Origin: Rubrobacter sp.
GTDB taxonomy: Bacteria; Actinomycetota; Rubrobacteria; Rubrobacterales; Rubrobacteraceae
DNA: 5,848 nt
Direction: 5' to 3'
NCBI GenBank assembly: GCA_016781885.1
Contig: JADDPM010000129.1
Location: 1-5,848, forward strand
Positions within the stretch are counted from its first letter, which is position 1, and each line of letters opens with the position of its first letter. The translations under genes were made by a program, and so were the position numbers. The notes under the pieces are model-generated. The model worked only from the letters and a program-made list of their open reading frames with translations, made no database searches and was not told where the DNA came from. Shown here one piece after another: positions 1 to 5,829 of the stretch.

Positions 1-2303
1 TACCCAGGGGAATCCAGGCCGACGCCCTGACCCGCAAGTCCGGCGGCAGCACCGCTATCCAAAAGGGTCTCTCCCGCAGAATCCTCAACGACGTCACCGC
101 CTGGGGCGCCTTCCGCACCGCCGTCGCCGAGCAGATTCCACCGGAGACCTTCGAGGCCCTCAAAGAGTTGACCCGCGACAACGTTGAGGAGTTCGCCACA
201 ACCCACACCACCGAGGGGCTCCTCCTCGCGGCCCTGTGCGATCAGGAAGACCCCGAAGAGGAGGTGGTGGAGGCCCTGATCTCCGCATGGCAAGAGGATA
301 ATCAGCAGGCCACGAAGAAGGCCACCGAAGACGCCCGCGTTGCGGACCTCGAGGCGCAGCTAGAGCGCCTCAAACGTGAGAACGAGCGACTCTCCTTTAC
401 CTCAAGGACCGCCAACGAGCGGGCCGCGTCTCTAGGGCGCGAGGTCGAGGTCCTGCGCGGCGAGAACGAGAACGCCACCGTGGGCGCCAGAAAGGCAGAG
501 GAGAGGGCGACGGCTGCCCTCGACCTGCGGAGCCAGATGAGCGAGAAGGTCGCGGAGTTGGAGCAGAGAGCACGTCATCTCGAACGCACCCTCGAAGGCG
601 AGCGGAAGGCTTACTCTTCCGCCGCCGAGCGTCTGGAGGAGATGCACGAGGAGTTGGGGCGCGTCGTCGCCGAGCGCGACAAGATCCGTGACGCGCTCAA
701 ACATGCCCGCTTTACAGATAAAGGCTTCGGTGAGCTCCTCGTTCGCGCGGTGAAGAACGAGGTGAGCAGCCTTCCCAACTCTCTAGACGCCACGACCCGC
801 ACCGCCCAACTTATGGAGTTCATGGGCAGCGTGCTCCGCGCGCACGCTGACCTGCGCGAGCCCCGTTCCCCCGGACGCTCCTCCAACACCCGCCCATCCG
901 AGGAGAAAGAAGACTCAGAACCCTCTCAGGCCGCCGCCAGCGCCACGGCGGAGGCGCCGGACGTCTCGAACGGCGGCAAAACTCCGCGCGAGAAGCGCGA
1001 GCTTCCCTTAGCTTATGCGAGACCCCGGCCCACGCTCTCGTTCCGCGCTTTAGGCGGGGCAGGCGAGGTTGGCGGAAGCAGCCACCTCCTGGACTTCGGG
1101 GGGACGCGGGTGCTGGTAGACGCTGGCATAAGGCCTGACGGCAGGGGCTCCCTCGCGCCGAACTTTCGCTCGGTAAAGGGGCTCGACGCGGCGGTTATCA
1201 CGCACGCCCACCTCGACCATTGCGGGGCGCTGCCGCTCCTGGTGAGGGACCAGCCGGACGTACCCATCTACTGCACGCCGCCCTCCGCCAGGCTCATCGC
1301 CTCGGCACTGAACGACCATGCGGCGATGGGCGGGGGCCTGCCGGGCGGGGCGACCTTGCAAGAGGTAAAGAAGCGTCTGTGTCCCGTGCCGTTCGGCAAG
1401 CCTGTAAAGGCCGGGGACGCCAGGATCACGCTTACCGAGAGCGGGCACATCCTGGGGGCGGCGAGCGTCCTCTTCGAGACAGGCTCCGCCACCGTGTTCC
1501 ACACCGGGGACATCTCTCTGGAGGACCACTTCTCCATCCCGTCCGCGCAGCTGCCCGACGTAAAGGATATAGACCTGCTCATTATGGAAGCCACGCTCGC
1601 CGATCAGAAGCCTCAGCCCTTCAGCGAGTCGGTGCGCACCATGATCCGGGTTATCAACGAGACCACCGTCGAGCGCGAGGGCATAGTTCTCATACCCACA
1701 TATGCCCTCGGCCAGGCACAGGAGATCATCCTCGGCCTCAAGCACTACGGCAAGGAGTACGGCCTGGACAAGAACGTCTTCGTCTACGTGGACGGTTCGG
1801 TGGTCACGACCTCGGAACGCCTCTACGCAGAGCAACTCGGGTACATGAAGCCGTACCTCCAGCACACGGACCCGAGGGAGCTCTTCTTCGGCGAGAACAT
1901 CCGCGCGGTCGCCAACGACGATAATGCCCGCGAGCGAATACTCACGAACCCGTGCGCCATTATCGCCTCGCCGGTGACGATGCAGGGGGGAGCCTCGGCC
2001 TTCTACCGCAGACGCCTACAGGACGACCCGACGAACGCCGTGATCCTGCCGTCCAACGCCTCGGCCTCCTACGGCGCCTCCAGGGCTCCAGGCGAGGAGG
2101 AAGGCTGGCTGGTCGAGAAGGTTCAGTTCGCGGCGCACTGCACCCAGGATGAGCTCGTGAACATAACGGAGAAGCTGACGCCGCGACAGATCATCCTTAT
2201 TCACGGCTCCAGGCGGCGCATTAGTGATTTCGCCTATCGCCTCGGACCGAACTACAAGATTCATACCCCCGCCGTCGGCGAGACGGTCCGCACCGTGCTG
2301 TGA
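1..2303 (+). CDS. beta-CASP metallo-beta-lactamase nuclease fused to an N-terminal coiled coil (5' end outside window)
   Basis: The frame is open from the left edge to the stop at 2301-2303 (766 residues visible from codon 3-5), so the TTG at 168 is not a credible start and the true start lies outside. Numbering from codon 3-5: residues 1-97 are helical and unrecognised; 98-235 form a long charged coiled coil rich in E, R, A and L; 242-285 is a short helical patch; 286-343 is a Ser/Pro/Glu linker. Residues 344-766 are a metallo-beta-lactamase/beta-CASP unit with HAHLDH (401-406), SGH (His482), TGD (Asp503), motif A Glu529, motif B His712 and motif C His734 in IHGS. In this superfamily His at motif C marks RNA-directed enzymes such as CPSF73 and bacterial COG1236 RNases; DNA-directed members have Val. 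COG1236 proteins are usually near 430-470 residues, so the N-terminal 340 residues are an addition. A metal-dependent endo/exoribonuclease is inferred; the role of the coiled coil (oligomerisation or partner binding) is unknown. Confidence 0.9.
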   Translation, partial: PRGIQADALTRKSGGSTAIQKGLSRRILNDVTAWGAFRTAVAEQIPPETFEALKELTRDNVEEFATTHTTEGLLLAALCDQEDPEEEVVEALISAWQEDNQQATKKATEDARVADLEAQLERLKRENERLSFTSRTANERAASLGREVEVLRGENENATVGARKAEERATAALDLRSQMSEKVAELEQRARHLERTLEGERKAYSSAAERLEEMHEELGRVVAERDKIRDALKHARFTDKGFGELLVRAVKNEVSSLPNSLDATTRTAQLMEFMGSVLRAHADLREPRSPGRSSNTRPSEEKEDSEPSQAAASATAEAPDVSNGGKTPREKRELPLAYARPRPTLSFRALGGAGEVGGSSHLLDFGGTRVLVDAGIRPDGRGSLAPNFRSVKGLDAAVITHAHLDHCGALPLLVRDQPDVPIYCTPPSARLIASALNDHAAMGGGLPGGATLQEVKKRLCPVPFGKPVKAGDARITLTESGHILGAASVLFETGSATVFHTGDISLEDHFSIPSAQLPDVKDIDLLIMEATLADQKPQPFSESVRTMIRVINETTVEREGIVLIPTYALGQAQEIILGLKHYGKEYGLDKNVFVYVDGSVVTTSERLYAEQLGYMKPYLQHTDPRELFFGENIRAVANDDNARERILTNPCAIIASPVTMQGGASAFYRRRLQDDPTNAVILPSNASASYGASRAPGEEEGWLVEKVQFAAHCTQDELVNITEKLTPRQIILIHGSRRRISDFAYRLGPNYKIHTPAVGETVRTVL

Positions 2304-2308
2304 TGAAG

Positions 2309-2314
2309 AAGGAG
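2309..2314 (+). promoter_or_regulatory. Shine-Dalgarno AAGGAG for the winged-helix gene
   Basis: AAGGAG lies 12 bases before ATG 2327. The spacing is a little long, but it is the only good ribosome binding site here. It favours ATG 2327 over GTG 2300 or ATG 2303, which have none. Confidence 0.45.
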
Positions 2315-2326
2315 CGTCAGGCTACC

Positions 2327-2662
2327 ATGCTCCCCGAAGTCACGCTCCTCTCGGACGCCCGCGGCCCGCGCCCGGAGAACGCCGTGGGCGTCGGCGATCT
2401 CTGGTACGAGCCCGCGGTCTGGTCACTCCCTCTCTCCCCCGCCCCAAAGGTCCTCTACGCTGGCCTCTGCTCCTTCCTCGGGCACCGTCAGATCAATCGT
2501 AAAGACCTCCGAAACACCCTCAAGAATTGCACCGAGGAAGAGATAGCAGCGGCGCTAGAAGCTCTGGTACATCACAACCTGCTCGTGCCCACCAAAAAGG
2601 CCACGGGTAACGGCATCTTGCCGGGCTACGAGGTCAGGTCCATCGAGAGATTCGACGGCTAG
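2327..2662 (+). CDS. small winged-helix (helix-turn-helix) protein
   Basis: The product is 111 residues from ATG 2327. In-frame alternatives are GTG 2300 and ATG 2303; the latter overlaps the upstream stop as TGATG and could be translated by coupling, but lacks a ribosome binding site. Residues 39-51 form a first helix, 56-65 a short helix, and 69-85 a longer candidate recognition helix ending in ALVHHNLL. A Lys/Gly-rich hairpin follows (87-98), and then a strand (100-106). This order fits a winged helix-turn-helix like those at the start of replication-type and transcriptional adaptor proteins. The fold comes from the pattern only; no exact family is recognised. The tight arrangement behind the beta-CASP gene suggests one transcript and a shared function: either a DNA-binding partner or an autoregulator of the pair. 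There are no membrane segments. Confidence 0.75.
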   Translation: MLPEVTLLSDARGPRPENAVGVGDLWYEPAVWSLPLSPAPKVLYAGLCSFLGHRQINRKDLRNTLKNCTEEEIAAALEALVHHNLLVPTKKATGNGILPGYEVRSIERFDG

Positions 2663-2691
2663 CGCCGCGATGATCGACGAGTTATCCGGTG

Positions 2692-2835
2692 ATGCAAGGC
2701 ACTACCGGTACACATGCTTCTCGCACGGACAGTGAGACCGACCCAGTCGGCCACCCAAAGGTAGATCTCGTCACCACCGAAGGCTTCCCCTACCCGAACC
2801 GCACCCTCAAGCCCGAAGAAGAGCACATCCAGTAG
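2692..2835 (+). pseudogene. coaA: relic of type I pantothenate kinase
   Basis: A 47-codon open stretch encodes HPKVDLVTTEGFPYPN at 2752-2799, followed by RTLK. This closely matches the CoaA segment around the catalytic Asp, typically HPxVxLVTTDGFLYPN. Full CoaA is about 310 residues; here only about 20 are recognisable. The P-loop expected some 20 residues upstream is absent in this frame, and TAG at 2833 ends it. The catalytic Asp position (Asp127 of E. coli CoaA) is Glu and the following Leu is Pro, so even this segment is altered. The piece sits between two convergent genes, where decayed sequence is expected. It is most likely a fragment of a lost or duplicated kinase gene. A small expressed peptide is possible, but ATG 2692 has no ribosome binding site. 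Confidence 0.6.
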
Positions 2836-2845
2836 TGGTGCGATG

Positions 2846-2861
2846 ATGCTTCCTGAAGCAT
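2846..2861. terminator. inverted repeat between convergent genes, possible terminator
   Basis: ATGCTTC and GAAGCAT form a perfect 7-base inverted repeat separated by CT. It lies just beyond the stop codon of the - strand 208-residue gene (TAG at 2866-2864). A tail of U residues is missing on both strands, so an intrinsic terminator is only a suggestion. The position between two converging transcripts is the main support. Confidence 0.35.
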
Positions 2862-2863
2862 TC

Positions 2864-3490
2864 CTACCCGGGCCGGCGCAGTTCAGTGGGATGCTCTCCC
2901 CCTGATCTGAGATCCGGTAGAGTGTAGGGTTCCGTCCCCCATCTACGCCCCACACCTCCGGTCATTGCGGCGAGGTCCACGAGACGGCCGACGATGCGCA
3001 GGCAGAAGCCATTGAGGATCTCGTCTGCGTCGTCCACCCGCCCACGAGCCTTCGCCACGAAGAGTCCCTTTGTCTTCCATACTCCGTCTCCGTAGATGGC
3101 GAAGGTCTGGCAGGGTTCCTCCCCCGCCTCCTCCGACCAGCCAAGGATGCGGCCCGAGTAGCCCGAGGGGTCGAGACTGTAGCGGCTGAGGTCCTCATGC
3201 ATCAGATCCTCATCCGTCTCGGCCGCAACGCCGCTCGCGAGGCCGAACGTAAGTCGCGTCCCCATGCCAGGGGCGACCTCCAACCGCAGGATGAGGACGC
3301 TCTTGGCCCGCTCGGCCTCCATCCCGAAACCGGCCTTCCGCCCGAGCGCCGCCGAGTACTCCAACCCCGCGAAGAGCCGCTTGGAGAAGCGGCGGGTGGT
3401 CTCCCCTATCCCGCGCTGCACCTCCAGTGAGCGGTCGGTCTCTTCCCGGTAGCGTCTGAGTCTTGTGAGCGCGCTCTCTTCGAAGCCCAC
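2864..3490 (-). CDS. uncharacterised 208-residue protein
   Basis: I do not recognise this family. Residues 1-50 are charged and probably helical. Alternating hydrophobic strands follow from about residue 64, including SVLILRLEV, and later TFAIYGDGVWKTKGLFVAKA. A hydrophobic helix (LVDLAAM) ends near residue 175. The last 30 residues are rich in Gly, Arg and Pro and look unlike the rest, so the reading frame may run past an ancestral end or through an old frameshift. No signal peptide, membrane segment or catalytic motif is seen. The start is GTG 3490; no in-frame start exists further upstream before the SDR stop region, and there is no ribosome binding site. It begins 7 bases after the SDR stop, so translational coupling with that gene is likely. 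Amino acid make-up looks protein-like, unlike the shadow frames on the opposite strand. Confidence 0.65.
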   Translation of the reverse strand: MGFEESALTRLRRYREETDRSLEVQRGIGETTRRFSKRLFAGLEYSAALGRKAGFGMEAERAKSVLILRLEVAPGMGTRLTFGLASGVAAETDEDLMHEDLSRYSLDPSGYSGRILGWSEEAGEEPCQTFAIYGDGVWKTKGLFVAKARGRVDDADEILNGFCLRIVGRLVDLAAMTGGVGRRWGTEPYTLPDLRSGGEHPTELRRPG

Positions 3491-3497
3491 GTAGTAG

Positions 3498-4280
3498 TCA
3501 GTCCTTCGCCCAGTGACGCAGTACGCGGTCGAACAGGCCCGGCGCCAGGGTCGTGCCCGCGATGAAAAGACGATCCGGGAGGGTCACGTAGACGTCCCGG
3601 CCTCCTCTCTCGGCGACGTCTGATATCTTCTCGGCCACCTTCTCGGGCGTTACGCCCCCGGGCCGCCAGCCGCGCTTCTCGTCCTTCGTGCGGCGCGAGT
3701 TCTCCCGGAAAGCGGTCCGGGTGGTCCCCGGATACACGCTGGTGACCGTAATGCCCCGGTTGGCGACCTCGACTCGCAGGGCGTCAGAGAGGGCGTTCAG
3801 CGCGAACTTGGTCGCGCAGTAGCCGCCGACCTTTGGGATCGCTCGCCTCCCCACTACCGAGGAGACGTTGATTATGCGTCCGTCCCGCCTCATGTAGGGC
3901 AGAGCCGCCTGCACGCAGTTCAACGGCCCCAGCAGATTTACGTCAAAGACGTAGCGCAGATCATCCGGCCGTAGCTCCGCGACGCGCCCCGAGAGCCCAA
4001 GCCCCGCGTTGTTCACCAATACGTCCAGGGCGCCGAACTGCCTCACCGTTCGCTCGACCGCATCCCTCGCCGAATCCTTATCTGCCACGTCGGTCTTCAC
4101 GGCGAGTGCCCGTCCCCCGGCGGCGGAGATCTCACGCACGAGGAACCCCAGCCTCTCTTCACTCCGTGCGGCGAGCACGACCGCGGCGCCCCTTGCCGCG
4201 AGCGCCCGCGCCGTAGCCTCGCCTATGCCGTTCGAAGCGCCAGTAACGAGAGCTACCTTACCTTTCAGCGGCGACGTCAT
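3498..4280 (-). CDS. short-chain dehydrogenase/reductase (classical SDR)
   Basis: This is a 260-residue NAD(P)-dependent oxidoreductase of normal length for classical SDRs. Seen in order: the dinucleotide-binding motif TGASNGIG (13-20); Arg39 after the second strand, which usually favours NADP(H); Asp64 in TDV; NNAG (90-93); Asn115; and the catalytic Ser141, Tyr154 and Lys158 (YCATK). PG follows at 184-185, as in active members. The C-terminal part resembles the broad DltE/COG0300-type group, so the substrate cannot be named. ATG 4280 is the first possible start, since an in-frame TAG lies two codons upstream, and it gives the usual short lead into the first strand. An AGGGA touches the ATG, too close to be a normal ribosome binding site. 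The unrecognised 208-residue gene follows 7 bases downstream, probably on the same mRNA. The protein should be cytosolic. Confidence 0.93.
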   Translation of the reverse strand: MTSPLKGKVALVTGASNGIGEATARALAARGAAVVLAARSEERLGFLVREISAAGGRALAVKTDVADKDSARDAVERTVRQFGALDVLVNNAGLGLSGRVAELRPDDLRYVFDVNLLGPLNCVQAALPYMRRDGRIINVSSVVGRRAIPKVGGYCATKFALNALSDALRVEVANRGITVTSVYPGTTRTAFRENSRRTKDEKRGWRPGGVTPEKVAEKISDVAERGGRDVYVTLPDRLFIAGTTLAPGLFDRVLRHWAKD

Positions 4281-4286
4281 TCCCTA

Positions 4287-4292
4287 TATATT
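4287..4292 (-). promoter_or_regulatory. -10 element TAATAT of a possible leaderless SDR promoter
   Basis: On the - strand TAATAT ends 6 bases before the A of the SDR start codon. A transcript started from it would begin at or next to the ATG, giving a leaderless mRNA. No good -35 box is seen about 17 bases upstream (AAAGAG there). The AT-rich run stands out in this GC-rich DNA. Confidence 0.45.
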
Positions 4293-4315
4293 AGCGGCAT
4301 GAGCAGGAGCTCTTT

Positions 4316-4328
4316 TCCGCCCGGCGGA
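4316..4328. repeat. 13-base palindrome between the DUF2795 and SDR genes
   Basis: TCCGCC-C-GGCGGA is a perfect palindrome beginning 5 bases after the DUF2795 stop. It lies at about the -35 distance upstream of the SDR -10 box. As RNA it would fold into a 5-bp stem with a 3-base loop. There is no U tract on the - strand side. It could be a weak terminator or a small operator; chance is also possible in DNA of this composition. Confidence 0.3.
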
Positions 4329-4333
4329 TGATG

Positions 4334-4534
4334 CTAGTCCGAGCCGGGAAAGGCCCGCAGCTCCGACATAACCTCCTCGGGTCCAGAAAACTCGGGGCGG
4401 GGAAGGCTTCCGATCATCCCGACCAGGGTCTCGGGAGCGCCGTTATCTTCAGCGGTAGAGATCAGATCCTCCTTGCTGGCCGGGTACTCGACGCCTTCGA
4501 GATACTGTTGAGCATCATCGGGATTAAAGTTCAC
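4334..4534 (-). CDS. DUF2795 family small protein
   Basis: The product is 66 residues from GTG 4534. That start is chosen because AAGGAG (- strand, 4546-4541) precedes it with 6 bases between, and homology-like sequence begins right after it. A longer in-frame extension up to 4639 has no ribosome binding site and low-complexity residues. Core features match DUF2795: YLEGVEYPASKEDLI (11-25), then NGAPE (31-35), a hydrophobic helix, LP (44-45) and a closing PEEVMSEL (52-59). Members are small soluble alpha-helical proteins common in actinobacteria and related phyla; their molecular role is unknown. The gene is divergent from coaC and lies 53 bases upstream of the SDR gene, which appears to have its own promoter. 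Confidence 0.82.
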   Translation of the reverse strand: MNFNPDDAQQYLEGVEYPASKEDLISTAEDNGAPETLVGMIGSLPRPEFSGPEEVMSELRAFPGSD

Positions 4535-4540
4535 GAGAGT

Positions 4541-4546
4541 CTCCTT
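4541..4546 (-). promoter_or_regulatory. Shine-Dalgarno AAGGAG that sets the DUF2795 start
   Basis: AAGGAG on the - strand is 6 bases from GTG 4534. This near-ideal site decides for the 66-residue form over the 101-residue extension. Confidence 0.7.
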
Positions 4547-4679
4547 GTGCGCTGCGCCGGGCCGGTCGCACCCGGGCCACCACGCAAGCTTCGTTTCGAC
4601 CGACGCATTAGTGCTTACCCTGATGCCTGGAGAAGCCAAACTTACCGGTGTTTCGGCTGCGGCGCCATCCGGACGTGCG

Positions 4680-4685
4680 TAGAAT
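4680..4685 (+). promoter_or_regulatory. candidate -10 box TAGAAT for coaC
   Basis: TAGAAT differs from TATAAT at one base and lies 36 bases before the coaC start, leaving a leader of about 30 bases. No convincing -35 hexamer is found at 16-18 bases upstream, so the call is tentative. Confidence 0.35.
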
Positions 4686-4708
4686 CGAACCTGCTAATTC
4701 TCTCAAAT

Positions 4709-4714
4709 GGAGGT
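4709..4714 (+). promoter_or_regulatory. Shine-Dalgarno GGAGGT that sets the coaC start
   Basis: GGAGGT ends 7 bases before GTG 4722. It overlaps and follows ATG 4707, which has no ribosome binding site of its own, so GTG 4722 is the better start. Confidence 0.7.
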
Positions 4715-4721
4715 CTGCAGG

Positions 4722-5285
4722 GTGGAGGATGCCAAGAAGATACTCGTAGGGGTGACGGGCGGCATCGCTGCGTACAAGGTGCCGGGTGTGATCCGTCGCC
4801 TCCGCGAAGCTGGTTATGAGGTGAAGACCATAGCAACAGAAGCCGCCTTCCGCTTCATCCCCGAAGAGACTCTGGCCATCGCCACCGGGAGCCGCATCCA
4901 CACAGAGAAGACGTGGTGGGATGAATCGGGCCGGGTGGAGCACGTCTCTCTGGCGCGCTGGTCCGACCTCGTCCTCGTCGCCCCCGCGACCGCCGATGCG
5001 ATGGCCCGGGTAGCCGTCGGTCTCGGCGACGATCTCCTCTCCGCCACCGTTCTCGCCGGCGCTAGGCGCGTCCTCTGGGCGCCGGCGATGAACCCCGAGA
5101 TGTGGAGCAATCCCGCTACAAAGCGTAGCGCCGAGACTCTGAAGAGCTGGGGTCACTCCTTCGTCGGCCCGGCAGAAGGAGCCATGGCATCCTCAGAAGA
5201 GGAGCCCGGCGTCGGGCGACTGGCGGACGAAGCACAGATCATCACGGCGGTTGAGAGCACACTCTCCGCCGACGCCGCGCGCTAG
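4722..5285 (+). CDS. coaC: phosphopantothenoylcysteine decarboxylase, stand-alone flavoprotein
   Basis: The enzyme decarboxylates 4'-phosphopantothenoyl-cysteine to 4'-phosphopantetheine, using FMN, in coenzyme A synthesis. From GTG 4722 it has 187 residues. Seen: the flavoprotein start KKILVGVTGGIAAYK (5-19), the active-site His74 in VEHVSLARW, APATAD (87-92), and PAMNPEMW (121-128), the PxMNxxMW motif whose Asn equals Asn125 of E. coli Dfp. The substrate clamp ends in GVGRLAD (163-169). The Cys found there in E. coli Dfp (Cys158) is replaced by Ser (157/158), with a two-residue insertion. Many bacteria fuse CoaC to CoaB (about 400 residues); here the protein stops after the CoaC domain and no CoaB follows, so the synthetase must be elsewhere. 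Another flavin-dependent Cys decarboxylase role is possible but less likely. ATG 4707 would add 5 residues. The stop overlaps the stop of the convergent Nudix gene. Confidence 0.88.
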   Translation: MEDAKKILVGVTGGIAAYKVPGVIRRLREAGYEVKTIATEAAFRFIPEETLAIATGSRIHTEKTWWDESGRVEHVSLARWSDLVLVAPATADAMARVAVGLGDDLLSATVLAGARRVLWAPAMNPEMWSNPATKRSAETLKSWGHSFVGPAEGAMASSEEEPGVGRLADEAQIITAVESTLSADAAR

Positions 5286-5785
5286 AACCTGCGCAGGTAG
5301 TCCTTGAGCGCCTCTTCGGTGCTCGGGAAGGCCATCTCGCTCCACGGTAGCTCGTTTCGAGGAAAGACCTTCACGGCCATCGTCTCGTCAAGGGGCTGCA
5401 TCTTTCCCCCCGTAACCCGTCCCGCGAAGACCGCGATAACCGGTACCTGGTCCTCATAGGAGTACAGCCCGACGATGTCGCCCGCCTCGATCTCCATCCC
5501 CGCCTCTTCACGCGCCTCGCGCTCGGCGGCAGCCTCGGCCCTCTCCCAGCGTTCCACGAACCCGCCCGGAAAGGTCCACTTACCGTAACCCGGCTCTATG
5601 GCGCGTTGGGTCAGCAAGATACCGCCGTCGAGCTCGAAGATCACGGCGGCCACCAGCTTCGGTCCCTGGTAGAAGACGAAGCCGCATTCCTCACACACCA
5701 GTCGCTCCGGCTCGCCTTCCTTGACGATACGAAGCCCGAGCCGTCCGCCGCAGCGGGGACAGAACCTGTACTCCGGTGGGCTCAC
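5282..5785 (-). CDS. Nudix hydrolase with N-terminal zinc ribbon
   Basis: The 167-residue protein has a zinc ribbon with two Cys pairs, C9/C12 (CPRC) and C31/C34 (CEEC). A Nudix fold follows. Its box at residues 75-97 fits Gx5Ex7REUxEExGU throughout: Gly75, Glu81, Arg89, Glu90, Glu93, Glu94, Gly96, with Ala at the first U position. FPGGFVE leads into it, but Trp80 stands where many relatives have a Gly. Family members hydrolyse nucleoside diphosphate compounds such as ADP-ribose, NADH or oxidised nucleotides with Mg2+. The ribbon resembles that of NudC-type and COG1051-type proteins, but the NudC-specific downstream motif is not evident, so the substrate is open. GTG 5785 is the only usable start because TAG lies four codons further upstream in frame; no clear ribosome binding site is seen. 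The protein is probably cytosolic. The gene is divergent from the tRNA gene. Confidence 0.9.
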   Translation of the reverse strand: MSPPEYRFCPRCGGRLGLRIVKEGEPERLVCEECGFVFYQGPKLVAAVIFELDGGILLTQRAIEPGYGKWTFPGGFVERWERAEAAAEREAREEAGMEIEAGDIVGLYSYEDQVPVIAVFAGRVTGGKMQPLDETMAVKVFPRNELPWSEMAFPSTEEALKDYLRRF

Positions 5786-5810
5786 GGCAGAAGAAGCGCT
5801 ATGCTCTGCA

Positions 5811-5819
5811 TGGTAAAAT
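5811..5819 (+). promoter_or_regulatory. extended -10 promoter element of the tRNA gene
   Basis: TGGTAAAAT fits the extended -10 form TGnTAtaaT. Transcription would begin near 5826, about 4 bases before the mature tRNA 5' end. The -35 region is not recognisable, which is common for extended -10 promoters. Confidence 0.55.
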
Positions 5820-5829
5820 CATTCCCTAC

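Noticed and set aside
168..170. TTG as the start codon of the nuclease
   Set aside because: The frame stays open upstream to the window edge with protein-like sequence, and no ribosome binding site precedes the TTG.
1050..1865. 271-codon frame on the - strand
   Set aside because: It lies wholly opposite the well-supported metallo-beta-lactamase domain. A long antisense frame is expected in high-GC coding DNA.
1220..1924. 234-codon frame on the + strand
   Set aside because: It is an Arg/Gly/His-rich shadow frame of the beta-CASP gene, without a fold-like pattern.
2659..2955. 98-codon frame on the - strand
   Set aside because: It is antisense to the recognisable coaA fragment and overlaps the end of the 208-residue gene. 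It has no ribosome binding site or known motif.
4535..4639. N-terminal extension of the DUF2795 protein
   Set aside because: A good ribosome binding site sits inside the extension just before GTG 4534, and the domain begins right there.
4328..4819. 163-codon frame on the + strand
   Set aside because: It runs antisense through the DUF2795 gene and into coaC in another frame; there is no motif.
4608..5156. 182-codon frame on the - strand
   Set aside because: It is opposite coaC, whose motifs are clear, and has no recognisable domain.
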